From contig VAXY01000210.1 in the NCBI GenBank assembly GCA_005885085.1, positions 1 through 9,771 on the forward strand: a DNA stretch of 9,771 nucleotides, given 5' to 3'. Under the pieces are notes generated by a model that saw only the letters and a program-made list of their open reading frames with translations, had not been told where the DNA came from and made no database searches. This document shows positions 1 through 9,301 of the stretch, piece after piece. Every line of letters begins with the position of its first letter. Position 1 is the stretch's first letter. Source of the stretch: Actinomycetota bacterium. Its GTDB lineage: Bacteria > Actinomycetota > Thermoleophilia > Gaiellales > Gaiellaceae. Both the position numbers and the translations under genes were made by a program.

Positions 1-12
1 CGAGGGGCCGCA

Positions 13-52
13 CTCGTCCGCAGCCCAGGCTAGAAGCCTGGGTAAGGACGAG
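13..52. repeat. Two-tier hairpin (7-bp outer and 8-bp inner stem)
   Basis: Bases 13-19 (CTCGTCC) pair perfectly with 46-52 (GGACGAG). Inside, 24-31 (CCCAGGCT) pair perfectly with 35-42 (AGCCTGGG), leaving an AGA triloop and a small 4/3-base internal loop. The structure is symmetrical enough to fold from either strand. Read on the minus strand it lies about 65 bases past the stop of the HxlR-type gene and could end that operon, but neither side has a T-run, so it is not a classical intrinsic terminator. It could equally belong to a plus-strand leader. The rest of 1-117 holds no convincing gene. Confidence 0.5.
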
Positions 53-117
53 GGTGGACTCTCGCGCCGCGTGCTAGCGGGCCAGGAGCGGGCATGTATT
101 GCTGGGAGGGGCACTAA

Positions 118-418
118 CTAGCCCGTCTCGGCGAAGCGGGCGAGCGCGTTGACGAGCGAGCGCAGTTGACGGCCACGCCCGGTGAGGCGGTACTCGACGC
201 GGGGCGGGCGGGCGTCGATCACCTCCCGCTCGAGCACGCCGGCCTCCTCGAGGTCGGTCAGCCGCTGTGCGAGGGTCGCAGGCGGGATGTTCCCGAGCGC
301 TTGCAGGAATTCGTTGAAGCGAACGGCGCCTTCGTGCGAGACGTAGAGGATCGAGACGGTCCAGCGCCGCTCGAGGAGATCCGCGGCGCGGCGGACCTCC
401 TCGGGGAGCGGTGGGCAG

Positions 419-432
<14 letters not shown>
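118..432 (-). CDS. HxlR-family winged-helix transcriptional regulator
   Basis: A 104-residue protein made almost wholly of the HxlR (MarR-like) winged-helix fold, which is the usual family length. Visible family signatures are the N-terminal Cys-Pro (residues 6-7), the segment ERRWTVSILY (21-30), the recognition-helix region RFNEFLQALGNIPPATLAQRLTDLEEAGVLERE (39-70), and the wing motif PPRVEYRLTGRGRQL (76-90). HxlR proteins bind DNA as dimers and often sense reactive electrophiles or redox state through the N-terminal Cys; whether C3 or C6 does so here is inference. The ATG at 432 lies inside the last codons of lon, a 14-base overlap, and has no clear ribosome-binding site, so translation is probably coupled to lon. 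It is the last gene of a three-gene operon. The target genes cannot be told from the sequence. Confidence 0.9.
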
Positions 433-2680
<2,248 letters not shown>

Positions 2681-2686
2681 GCTTCA

Positions 2687-3589
2687 TCACCCTTCTCTGG
2701 TAGATACACCATCGATAGTAGCTTCAGGAGATGAAGTTACGCCTCGCCGTTCTGGGCGGGCGAGCAGGATCGCGCCGAGCGTGACGGCCGCGAAGGCGAC
2801 GACCCGGACACCTCCGAACCCGCCTGACGGGACGGGCTCCCCGAGCACGACGGGGCCCGCGGCAATTGGCAGGGCGTTCGTCAGCAGCGTCGCCAATCCG
2901 GCGACCGTCAGCGCACCACCCTTCTGATAGCCGAATTGCAGGAACGCTGTACCGAGGGAGTAGCCGCCGATCACGCCGATCGCGAAGGCAGCCCGGGCGC
3001 CTCCCTGGGTGGCGACCTTGACCGAGATGTCGCCGATGGAGAAGAACAATCCTCCGGCCACGCCCTCGGCGACCGCGAGTGCGCCGAGCCGCCGGCCGAG
3101 CGCGAGCGCGATCGCCGCCGTACCGGCCGTCGCTGCGAGCCAGAGCAGGATCGCGGCGGTCGAGCCGCCGGCGCCCTCGCCGCTCCCGCCGGCCAGCGAA
3201 ACCGCCAGCGCCAACAGGCCGAGCATCGACACCAGCACGCCTGCACGTTCGTGGCGGCCGAGGCGCAGCCGCCTCATCCGAGCGGAGACGAAGGCGAGGA
3301 TGCCGATTCCGCCCGCGGAGACGCTTTGGACGAGCGTGAGCGGTGCGAGCGCGAGCGCAGCGACGTAGAGCGCGAAGCCACCGCCTTCGAGCGTGAATCC
3401 AGCCAGCCAGCTGCGATCTGTCAGCAGCGCGCCGACCGAGTGCAGCGGTCGCCGAAGGGAAAGGGCGGGCAGCGCGGCCGCGGCGTCGTGTTCACGCAGG
3501 TAGGCGACGTTCGTCAGCGTGGTCGACGCGAGCGCCAGCAAAAGCGCGATGGCAATTTGAGCACTCAATCTCGCCGACCGGTTCGGCAA
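2687..3589 (-). CDS. DMT-superfamily (EamA/NIPA-like) integral membrane protein
   Basis: A 300-residue, very hydrophobic protein with about nine or ten membrane segments (roughly 11-29, 62-82, 85-103, 116-134, 144-163, 172-192, 200-219, 226-248 and 260-277) in two similar halves, as in drug/metabolite transporters. The stretch ALAPLTLVQSVSAGGIGILAF (80-100) resembles the signature of the actinobacterial DMT branch related to NIPA magnesium transporters. The substrate cannot be inferred. The start is a TTG at 3589 with only a weak purine stretch (AAGCGGG) before it; another in-frame TTG 7 codons downstream is a possible alternative, and both precede the first membrane helix. It heads the operon with lon and hxlR. 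A TATAAA on the minus strand (3637-3632) could be its -10, but no good -35 accompanies it. Confidence 0.8.
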   Translation of the reverse strand: MPNRSARLSAQIAIALLLALASTTLTNVAYLREHDAAAALPALSLRRPLHSVGALLTDRSWLAGFTLEGGGFALYVAALALAPLTLVQSVSAGGIGILAFVSARMRRLRLGRHERAGVLVSMLGLLALAVSLAGGSGEGAGGSTAAILLWLAATAGTAAIALALGRRLGALAVAEGVAGGLFFSIGDISVKVATQGGARAAFAIGVIGGYSLGTAFLQFGYQKGGALTVAGLATLLTNALPIAAGPVVLGEPVPSGGFGGVRVVAFAAVTLGAILLARPERRGVTSSPEATIDGVSTREG

Positions 3590-3609
3590 CCCGCTTGTGG
3601 TGACGGCTA

Positions 3610-3638
3610 CTGACGCGGATTCCTGGGCCGTTTATAGC
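3610..3638 (+). promoter_or_regulatory. Possible promoter of the lipoprotein gene
   Basis: CTGACG (3610-3615), a 17-base spacer and TATAGC (3633-3638) match the sigma-70-type consensus at about 4 of 6 positions each. Transcription would begin near 3645, giving a leader of about 125 bases. The same AT-rich patch reads TATAAA on the minus strand, so it may serve both divergent directions. This is a match by eye only. Confidence 0.35.
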
Positions 3639-3769
3639 TCGCCGACGCCGTAGGGCTACTCGCGCGCGCGGATATCAGATCCCGCGTCTCCGTGCGGAGC
3701 TCTCGCTTCGGTATGCGCTGTCGTCGCGGCCGAGATTCGGGTCACACAGCCGCGGCCGATAGGGAGTCG

Positions 3770-4627
3770 ATGAGATTTGTGGTCGCCGCCGTTCTCTGTG
3801 CCGCGCTCTGGCTCGCCGGCTGCGGGAGCGACGACACACACTCGAGCAGCCCGCGGGCGTCCGCGCACCCGGCTGCGGCTCCCTCTCCGGATGCGAATGC
3901 AGATCTGGCCGCCACCCAGAACGTCGGGCCTGACCTTCGAGTACTGATGCGCGGCTTGGTCCCGCCGAGCGAGCGCGCTTCGCTGACGGCCGACGAGCTG
4001 AAGGTCCACGAATGCGGGATCTCGCCGACGTTCCCGTGCATGAATGCCTTCTTCTCCGCCGCCAAGGGGCAGGCATTTGCGGTCAGGCTGCAGCGGCTTC
4101 GCGTGCTCGCCGTGAGCAAGGGCTGGCGCGTCGAGGGCGTCAGGCGCGAGGAGAAGGGCGTCTACCTCGAGCTGGTCCGGGGCGACGTTCACGCCCGCTA
4201 CACGCTGTCGCGGCTCGGCGGTCCCGCCGACTCGATCGTCGAGGTGAGCGTCGCGGGGCCCCTCACCGTTCTACCGGCTCCATCCGCGGCGGACAAGGCG
4301 GCATGGAGTCCGGAGAAACAGCGGTACGTGAACGACGCGAATGTCATCTGCTTGCGGGCGTTCTCGCACGTCACCGGCTCCAAGCAGCTGCGCGTCGCGC
4401 TGACACGGGCATTGCGGTCGCTTGCGTCGCTCGCGGCTCCGGTGGGAGAGCGCCAGCAGGTCGCGACCTTCCTCCGGCCCCTCCGCCTGATCGACCAGGC
4501 GGCGCGGGTGATCGACCAAGCCAAAGGAGAAGACGTGCTCCCGGCGGTCGTGGCAATCGCCCAGTACACGACCCGCTTCAACAAAGCGGCAAGCCGCTAC
4601 GGCCTCGACAAGTGCGCGTTGGGCTGA
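3770..4627 (+). CDS. Predicted lipoprotein of unknown function
   Basis: A 285-residue protein exported and lipid-anchored to the outer face of the membrane. The start chosen is the ATG at 3770, because AGGGAG (3761-3766) precedes it and translation from there gives a proper lipoprotein signal: MR, a hydrophobic core, and the lipobox LAGC with Cys18. An upstream in-frame ATG at 3692 would add 26 Arg-rich residues that spoil the signal. After a Ser/Ala/Pro-rich tether (about 22-45) come a mixed alpha/beta region (50-170) and a helical C-terminal region (about 180-285) opening with YVNDANVICLRAF. Cysteines in CGISPTFPC, VICLRAF and DKCALG could form disulfides outside the cell. Small Cys-containing helical lipoproteins of this style are common in soil actinobacteria, but I recognise no named family. 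It stands alone, divergent from the DMT-lon-hxlR operon and upstream of the M28 gene. Confidence 0.8.
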   Translation: MRFVVAAVLCAALWLAGCGSDDTHSSSPRASAHPAAAPSPDANADLAATQNVGPDLRVLMRGLVPPSERASLTADELKVHECGISPTFPCMNAFFSAAKGQAFAVRLQRLRVLAVSKGWRVEGVRREEKGVYLELVRGDVHARYTLSRLGGPADSIVEVSVAGPLTVLPAPSAADKAAWSPEKQRYVNDANVICLRAFSHVTGSKQLRVALTRALRSLASLAAPVGERQQVATFLRPLRLIDQAARVIDQAKGEDVLPAVVAIAQYTTRFNKAASRYGLDKCALG

Positions 4628-4734
4628 GAATTTTGTCTCCCCGTTTTCTGCGGTAGGCCGACATCGGCATCTTCGACTGCCTCTAACCGAGGTGCTCGCG
4701 TTTTCCGGCCGGGCCGAGGTCGGAGGCTCAACCG

Positions 4735-4763
4735 TTGTCTTTCTCGACCAACCGGCGTAGCAT
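4735..4763 (+). promoter_or_regulatory. Predicted promoter of the M28 peptidase gene
   Basis: TTGTCT (4735-4740), exactly 17 bases, then TAGCAT (4758-4763). Each box keeps the most conserved positions of the housekeeping consensus (TTG..., TA...T). Transcription would start near 4770, leaving a leader of about 117 bases. The gene is 259 bases from its upstream neighbour, so an independent promoter is expected. Confidence 0.5.
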
Positions 4764-4886
4764 CGAGCACCGCATCGGAACTGGGGAGGTCAGGGCTACG
4801 GGGATCTGACGTCGAGCGCAGCGGGCACACGTGTCGTAACGCGCCGCCGTGCGGGCTGCGGTCAAGCGATCTGAAGGGGAGGTCTC

Positions 4887-6504
4887 ATGCCACAACGTAT
4901 GACTTTGCGCCGACCGCGCCCGTGGGTCGCGCCGCTCTGCATCGCCGTAGCGCTAGGACTTTTCGCGGTGCCCAGCGCGAGTGCGATCACATCAGCTCAG
5001 TGCGACGCGCGGGTAAACGACACGCCGAGCAAGCTCGTGGAATGCATCCAGACGTCTGATCTCTGGAATCACATGAAGGCTTTCCAGAAGATCGCCAACC
5101 AGAATCCGGGCCCGGACGGGATGCCGTCGCGCAATTCCGGTGAACCGGGCTACAAGGCCTCGGTCGACTACGTGGCATCAGCGATGCAGGCCGCCGGATA
5201 CGACGTCACCATCCAGCCATACAAGTTTCTCTACTACGCGTTTACAGCCATTCCGTCATTCCGCGAAGAGTCACCGGCCGCGCACACGTACACGCTGAAC
5301 GACGAATGGGGTCCCGGGCAGAGCACAGGGACGGCGTCTGCTGCGCTTCAGCCCGCTGGAGGCATCATCATCCCGCCGACGACAACCGCCAGTTCGACAA
5401 GCGGCTGCACCGCGGCTGACTTCAGCGGGTTCGTGCCGGGCCGGATCGCTCTGATCCAACGCGGTGGATGCGTTTTTGGCCTGAAGGTGCTGAATGCCCA
5501 AGCGGCCGGGGCAACCGGCGTCATCATCTTCAACGAGGGCAATCCCGGCCGCACAGGTCTCCTGGTGGGCAGCTTGGTGGACACCGCGGGGAATCCGATT
5601 GTCCCGACGATTCCGGTGGCGTTCACGTCGTTCGCGGTCGGCTCCAACTTGTTGACCCAGTATCAGCAAGCGATCGTGAACCAAACCGCGCTGCCGGTCA
5701 TGACCATCAGCATTCCGGCGATCGTCAAACCGAACGCCGATGACTACAACGTTATTGCGGAGTCAAAGGGCGGCGACAAGAACCACGTCGTGGTCGTCGA
5801 TGCGCACCTGGATGCCATCTACGGCGCCGGAATGCTCGACAATGCTTCTGGTTCGGCGACGATTCTCGACATCGCTCAGAAGATGAAGAACGTCCAGCCG
5901 CTGAACAAGCTGCGGTTCATCTGGTTCGGCGGCGAGGAACTGGGCCTGCTGGGATCGTCGTACTACATCGACAATCTGCCTTCGACCGACCTGAGTCACA
6001 TCGGCTATGACCTCGATGCGGATGTCACGGCCACGCCCAACTACACGATCGGAGTCCTCGATCCCGCGGGGCCGGACCTCGTCGACTATCTCGCGCGATC
6101 AAGCGATCGCGTACTTCGACTCCATCGGGCTCAACCACGAGCTGTTCTCACCAGTGGGAACCGACGCGTTCAGCTTCAACGAGGTCGGAATTCCGGCCGG
6201 GGGTCTGCTCACCGGGCAGGACTGCTGCAAGACCCAAACGGAAGTCGACCTGTTCGGCGGTTCCCTTGGGAATTTCGAAGGCAACGTCCCGAGCTTCGAC
6301 GGAGGATGTGTCGACAACCCGTTCCTGTGGTGCGACAACCTGAGCAACAACGATCCGACGGTACTCACGTTCATGTCGAAGGCGTTTGCCACGATGGTGG
6401 TCCAGATGGCCTTCGACACGAAAGTGATGTCCGCCAGCACCAGCGTCGTCTACAAGAAGAAGCTGCCGATCGCTTCGGAAGTCGGTCGGCACCCAGCCAA
6501 ATAA
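4887..6504 (+). pseudogene. Secreted M28 zinc peptidase with PA domain, frameshifted
   Basis: About 538 residues if repaired. GAAGGGGAGG (4873-4882) precedes the ATG at 4887. A signal peptide (1-33, ending in ASA) directs export. A PA domain (about 150-275, with SGFVPGRIALIQRGGCVFGLKVLNAQAAGATGVI) is inserted before the M28 aminopeptidase core. Expected metal ligands and catalytic residues are H307 and D318 (AHLDAIYGAGMLDNASG), E350/E351 (FGGEELGLLGS) and D379 or D377 (YDLDADVTATPN). After about residue 400 the original frame turns into unrelated Arg-rich sequence that runs to 6842 across the next gene. Meanwhile the +1 frame supplies the family C-terminus (DQAIAYFDSIGLNHE ... FNEVGIPAGGLLTGQD) and ends at TAA 6502-6504. 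The break lies at about 6087-6110. It may be real decay or a base error in the assembly. Such enzymes release N-terminal amino acids outside the cell. Confidence 0.85.
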
Positions 6505-6513
6505 GCGCTGATG

Positions 6514-6547
6514 GCGTGGCGCCGGGCGACTGCGTCCGGCGCCACGC
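6514..6547. terminator. Bidirectional hairpin between convergent genes
   Basis: Bases 6514-6528 pair with 6533-6547: 15 pairs, including one G-T, around an ACTG loop; the outer 12 pairs (GCGTGGCGCCGG with CCGGCGCCACGC) are perfect. It fills the 59-base gap between the M28 stop (6504) and the PepSY-like gene stop (6564), which point at each other. No T-run follows on either strand, as is common for hairpin terminators in high-GC actinobacteria. Confidence 0.75.
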
Positions 6548-6563
6548 AATCGGTTACGCGCTG

Positions 6564-6947
6564 CTACCCGATGGCGCCGGTGACCTTGAAGTTGTTGCTG
6601 ACGAAGACGTGGTGTGGCCAGCTGATCTTGATCATGTGGACGGCGTACGAACCGTTGCTCAGCTTCAGGACACGGTTGACGGTGCCACCGGGGTACTTGG
6701 CGAGCGCGACGGCCTTGGCCCTGTTCGCCGCCGCTCCGGCGATGATCGTTCCCGTCCCGGGACGCCAGTTTTGCGGGACCTGACCGACGACTCGCTGGTT
6801 CGGGGCCGATCGCGTAAACGGTGCCGCGTTCGCGCTGCCTGACACGCCGTTGCTGGAAGTCGAGTTGAGGATCGCGTAGGCACCGACCGCGACCACGATC
6901 GCCGCGGTGCCGGCTGCGACCGGTCTGGTGAGCTTTCGGAAAAACAT
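6564..6947 (-). CDS. Small membrane-anchored PepSY-like protein
   Basis: A 127-residue protein with one N-terminal membrane segment (about 9-28) acting as anchor or uncleaved signal, a Ser/Asn/Ala-rich linker (29-60), and a PepSY-like C-terminal domain outside the membrane. Family marks are the helix AANRAKAVALAKYPGGTVNRVLKLSNGSYAVHMI (73-106) followed by HHVFVSNNFKVTG (112-124). PepSY domains occur in peptidase propeptides and secreted proteins and are thought to restrain proteases. The start is set at the ATG at 6947: AAAGGAG lies 8 bases before it, whereas the ATG at 6965 would place that ribosome-binding site inside the coding sequence. It follows the HtrA-like gene by 39 bases on the same strand and is last in the operon, so a role in modulating the two proteases is a reasonable but unproven guess. 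Confidence 0.8.
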   Translation of the reverse strand: MFFRKLTRPVAAGTAAIVVAVGAYAILNSTSSNGVSGSANAAPFTRSAPNQRVVGQVPQNWRPGTGTIIAGAAANRAKAVALAKYPGGTVNRVLKLSNGSYAVHMIKISWPHHVFVSNNFKVTGAIG

Positions 6948-6986
6948 CGAGAAGACTCCTTTCATCGGGCCGACGAGCGCACGCTG

Positions 6987-8018
6987 CTACTGCGGTGGCC
7001 CGCTTCCGAGCGTGACGGTTGCCGTCTGGCTGTGTCCGCTCGTGTCGGTGTAGGTGATCGTGACTTTCGTGCCGGGCTTGTGTGCGAGGACGATCGGCTC
7101 GAGGCTGCTCGCCGAGGTCACGGTCTTCCCGTCGACGGCTGTGATCACGTCGCCTGGCAGCAGGGCCGCCGCGTCCGCGGGGCCGCCCGAGACCACGCCG
7201 ACGACGGTCGCGCCCACGGAGCTGTGCCCGAAGGGGTACGACGGTGCATCCGCGACCTGGACGCCGAGGAAGGCAGTCCGGCCGACGTGCACCGTCGCCG
7301 ACGATTTCCCTGAGACGATCTCCTTCGAGATCGTCAGCGCCTTTGCGATCGGAATCGCGTAGCCCTCGCTCGAGCCGTACGCGGCGAAGGGGAAGCTGTT
7401 CGATGCAGCCGTGTCCATTCCGACGACACGGCCCGCGCTGTTCAGCAGCGGCCCACCGGAGTCTCCCGGCTGGAGCGCCGCATTGGTCTCGATCAGGCCG
7501 CTGAGCTGTTCGGCGGCGCCGCTGTCGCTCTGGACCGTGATCGACTTGTTCAGCCCGGTCACGGTGCCGTTCGCGGACGTGAGCGTGCCCGTGCCACCTG
7601 CATTGCCGACCGCCTTGACGCGTGCGCCGAGGGTGAGCTTCGATGCGCTACCGATCGTCACCGTCTTCAGGTGCGAGGCGTTCCGGAGCTGCAGCACCGC
7701 GACATCTGCCGTCGTGTCGTAGCCGACGACGCGCGCGGTGTACGTGTGCGTCGTGTTCGGCACGACGACCCGGATCGTCGTCGCGCCGGCGATCACGTGG
7801 TTGTTGGTCAGGATCTCTCCCGACGACGAGAGCACGATCCCAGTGCCCGCAGCCGATGCACCCTGGTAGGCCAGGTTCGTATCGATGACGACGACGCCTG
7901 TGCCGATCGGACGAGTCGTCGTTCGCGTTGCGGCAAAGGCTGCGCCGCTGCCGATCACGATGGTTGCGACAAACGCGACGAGCGCGGCCCGGACGTGGAT
8001 GCGTCGTACGATCTTCAT
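6987..8018 (-). CDS. HtrA/DegP-like S1C serine protease with PDZ domain
   Basis: A 343-residue envelope protease. After a basic start and a hydrophobic segment (11-30, ending AAFAA) that serves as signal or anchor, the trypsin-like domain carries the full triad: H74 in LTNNHVIAG, D105 in DTTADVAVLQL, and S187 in LQPGDSGGPLLNSAG. A PDZ domain follows (about 248-338), with FLGVQV, GPADAAALLPGDVITAVDGKTV and KVTITYT. This is the layout of DegS/PepD-type proteases, which degrade misfolded envelope proteins or make the first cut in signalling cascades. The ATG at 8018 overlaps the TGA of the M50 gene as ATGA, so translation is coupled. The frame remains open upstream to 8261, but that stretch is an Arg/Pro-rich shadow of the M50 gene and the signal segment begins only at 8018. 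The single PDZ domain suggests a DegS-like rather than DegP-like architecture. Confidence 0.93.
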   Translation of the reverse strand: MKIVRRIHVRAALVAFVATIVIGSGAAFAATRTTTRPIGTGVVVIDTNLAYQGASAAGTGIVLSSSGEILTNNHVIAGATTIRVVVPNTTHTYTARVVGYDTTADVAVLQLRNASHLKTVTIGSASKLTLGARVKAVGNAGGTGTLTSANGTVTGLNKSITVQSDSGAAEQLSGLIETNAALQPGDSGGPLLNSAGRVVGMDTAASNSFPFAAYGSSEGYAIPIAKALTISKEIVSGKSSATVHVGRTAFLGVQVADAPSYPFGHSSVGATVVGVVSGGPADAAALLPGDVITAVDGKTVTSASSLEPIVLAHKPGTKVTITYTDTSGHSQTATVTLGSGPPQ

Positions 8019-9208
8019 GAGGCCTGCGCCCGAGGGTCGTGCCGCGGGGCGGCCGCCGTGCTTGCCGGGCGCTCTGCCAGCACGCGCTCGATGTCTGAGA
8101 GCGACAAAACGCCGACGAGGCGGCCGTGACGAACCACGACGCCGCGCCGGCGATCGGCTTTGCCGAGCTTGGCGAACGCGTCGATCAAGCCGTCGTCCTC
8201 GCGCATCACGGGGACCTCGTCGGGCGGGAGCATGCATTCGCTGACGGCGCGTCGCGGCCACTCGTCTCGGGGGATGTGGGCGACGCGGCCAAACGGCAGC
8301 ACGCCGATGAACTCGTCATCGCGAACGACGGGGTAGAGCGCGTGCCGCGATGCCCCTGCGCTCTCGTCGACGAAGGCGGCGATCGTTTGATCCGGGTGAG
8401 CGGTCACCGGGTTCCGAACCATCAGGTCACCGACCCGCAATCCGGCCAACGCGCCGCGCGCGACCGCGTAGCGCCGCTCCGCCTCGGCCGCGTTGACGAG
8501 GAACCAACCGACGACTGCGAACCAGGCCCCGGTGAAAGCGCCGGAGAGGACGAAGAGCAAAACGCCGCCGCCGATCAACAGGTAGCCGAAGCTGCGCCCG
8601 ATGTCGGCGGCGATCGCGGTCGCCCACCCGAAGTTCCCTTTCGCTCGCCAGAGGATCGAGCGCAGCACGCGCCCGCCGTCGAGCGGCAGCGCCGGGATCA
8701 GGTTGAAGACGAGTAGTACCAGGTTGACGTAGGCGACCCAGGCGAGCACGCCGTGCAGCGCCTGCGAGGCAGGCACCAGCGCCGCCAGCGCCGCGAAGAT
8801 GCCGCTCAAGACGAGCGTGACGAGCGGGCCGGCGAGCGCAATCCTGAACTCCGCCCCCGAGCTCGGGAACATCGCCTTGAAGCGCGCGACGCCGCCGAAG
8901 AGCCAGAGCGTGATCCCGTCGATCTGCATCCCCTCACGCCGTGCCTGGATCGCATGGCCGAGCTCATGCAGGAGCAGCGAACCAAAGAACAGGATCACCG
9001 CGTAGACGGCCATGACGACGTACGCCCCGCCCGTCAGAAACGGATACCGCGAAGGGAAGTACGAGGCCGCCAGCGACCACACGAAGAGCGTGAAGACGAT
9101 CAACCAGCTCCAGTTGAGGCCGATCCTCACTCCGGCGATGCGCCCGAGGGAAATGCTCGGATCGAGCAACCCGCGGCTCTTCGCTTGTTGCCGCTCCTTC
9201 TGATTCAT
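8015..9208 (-). CDS. M50 (site-2-type) intramembrane metalloprotease with CBS pair
   Basis: A 397-residue membrane protease. The zinc site HELGH (81-85; H81, E82, H85) lies in a membrane helix, and the third ligand is D177 in NLIPALPLDGGR (169-180). About six membrane segments are seen (roughly 32-50, 60-80, 122-147, 153-175, 208-225 and 227-243). The C-terminal 250-380 holds two CBS repeats (LRVGDLMVRNPVTAHPDQTIAAFV ... and AVSECMLPPDEVPVMREDDGLIDAFAKL ... VGVLSLSDIERVL), which in this family bind adenine nucleotides and could tune activity to energy state. The architecture is that of the SpoIVFB/archaeal S2P and mycobacterial Rip3 type, not the PDZ-containing RseP type. These enzymes cut transmembrane helices of anti-sigma factors or similar substrates. 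The ATG at 9208 has only a weak GAGATG before it. It is the first gene of the operon, and its stop overlaps the HtrA-like start. Confidence 0.95.
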   Translation of the reverse strand: MNQKERQQAKSRGLLDPSISLGRIAGVRIGLNWSWLIVFTLFVWSLAASYFPSRYPFLTGGAYVVMAVYAVILFFGSLLLHELGHAIQARREGMQIDGITLWLFGGVARFKAMFPSSGAEFRIALAGPLVTLVLSGIFAALAALVPASQALHGVLAWVAYVNLVLLVFNLIPALPLDGGRVLRSILWRAKGNFGWATAIAADIGRSFGYLLIGGGVLLFVLSGAFTGAWFAVVGWFLVNAAEAERRYAVARGALAGLRVGDLMVRNPVTAHPDQTIAAFVDESAGASRHALYPVVRDDEFIGVLPFGRVAHIPRDEWPRRAVSECMLPPDEVPVMREDDGLIDAFAKLGKADRRRGVVVRHGRLVGVLSLSDIERVLAERPASTAAAPRHDPRAQAS

Positions 9209-9230
9209 GAAGACATCTCAGCAGCGGCGA

Positions 9231-9269
9231 CTAAGCGGGAGTTGAGATCCAGATGAAAAGTGTCTGAGA
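9231..9269 (-). promoter_or_regulatory. Operator/promoter of the protease operon: three 11-bp repeats plus CTTAG
   Basis: On the minus strand three pentamers TCTCA, TTTCA and TCTCA begin at 9269, 9258 and 9247, exactly 11 bases apart, and CTTAG follows at 9235-9231. Head-to-tail repeats at 11-bp spacing are typical of OmpR/PhoB/PhoP-family response-regulator sites. The TTAG would then be part of the -10 element, with transcription starting roughly 15-20 bases upstream of the ATG at 9208. The pattern is seen; the type of regulator is inference. Confidence 0.45.
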
Positions 9270-9301
9270 ATTGCGCGCACCCGCTCGAGGCGATGGGAAT
9301 C

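Noticed and set aside
51..70. T-box antiterminator (AGGGTGG followed by CGCG)
   Set aside because: Only part of the conserved T-box sequence is matched, stem I would lie outside the window, and no aminoacyl-tRNA synthetase or amino-acid gene follows.
3692..3769. Upstream ATG of the lipoprotein gene
   Set aside because: It adds an Arg-rich stretch ahead of a perfect lipoprotein signal and lacks the ribosome-binding site that precedes 3770.
6505..6842. Continuation of the M28 frame to 6842
   Set aside because: After the frameshift this frame is low-complexity and runs antisense through the hairpin and the PepSY-like gene; the family C-terminus is in the other frame and ends at 6504.
6948..6965. 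ATG at 6965 as start of the PepSY-like protein
   Set aside because: The AAAGGAG ribosome-binding site lies between 6965 and the ATG at 6947 with ideal spacing to the latter.
8019..8261. N-terminal extension of the HtrA-like protease to 8261
   Set aside because: The added 81 residues are Arg/Pro-rich shadow of the M50 reading frame; a proper signal segment begins at the ATG at 8018, which overlaps the M50 stop.
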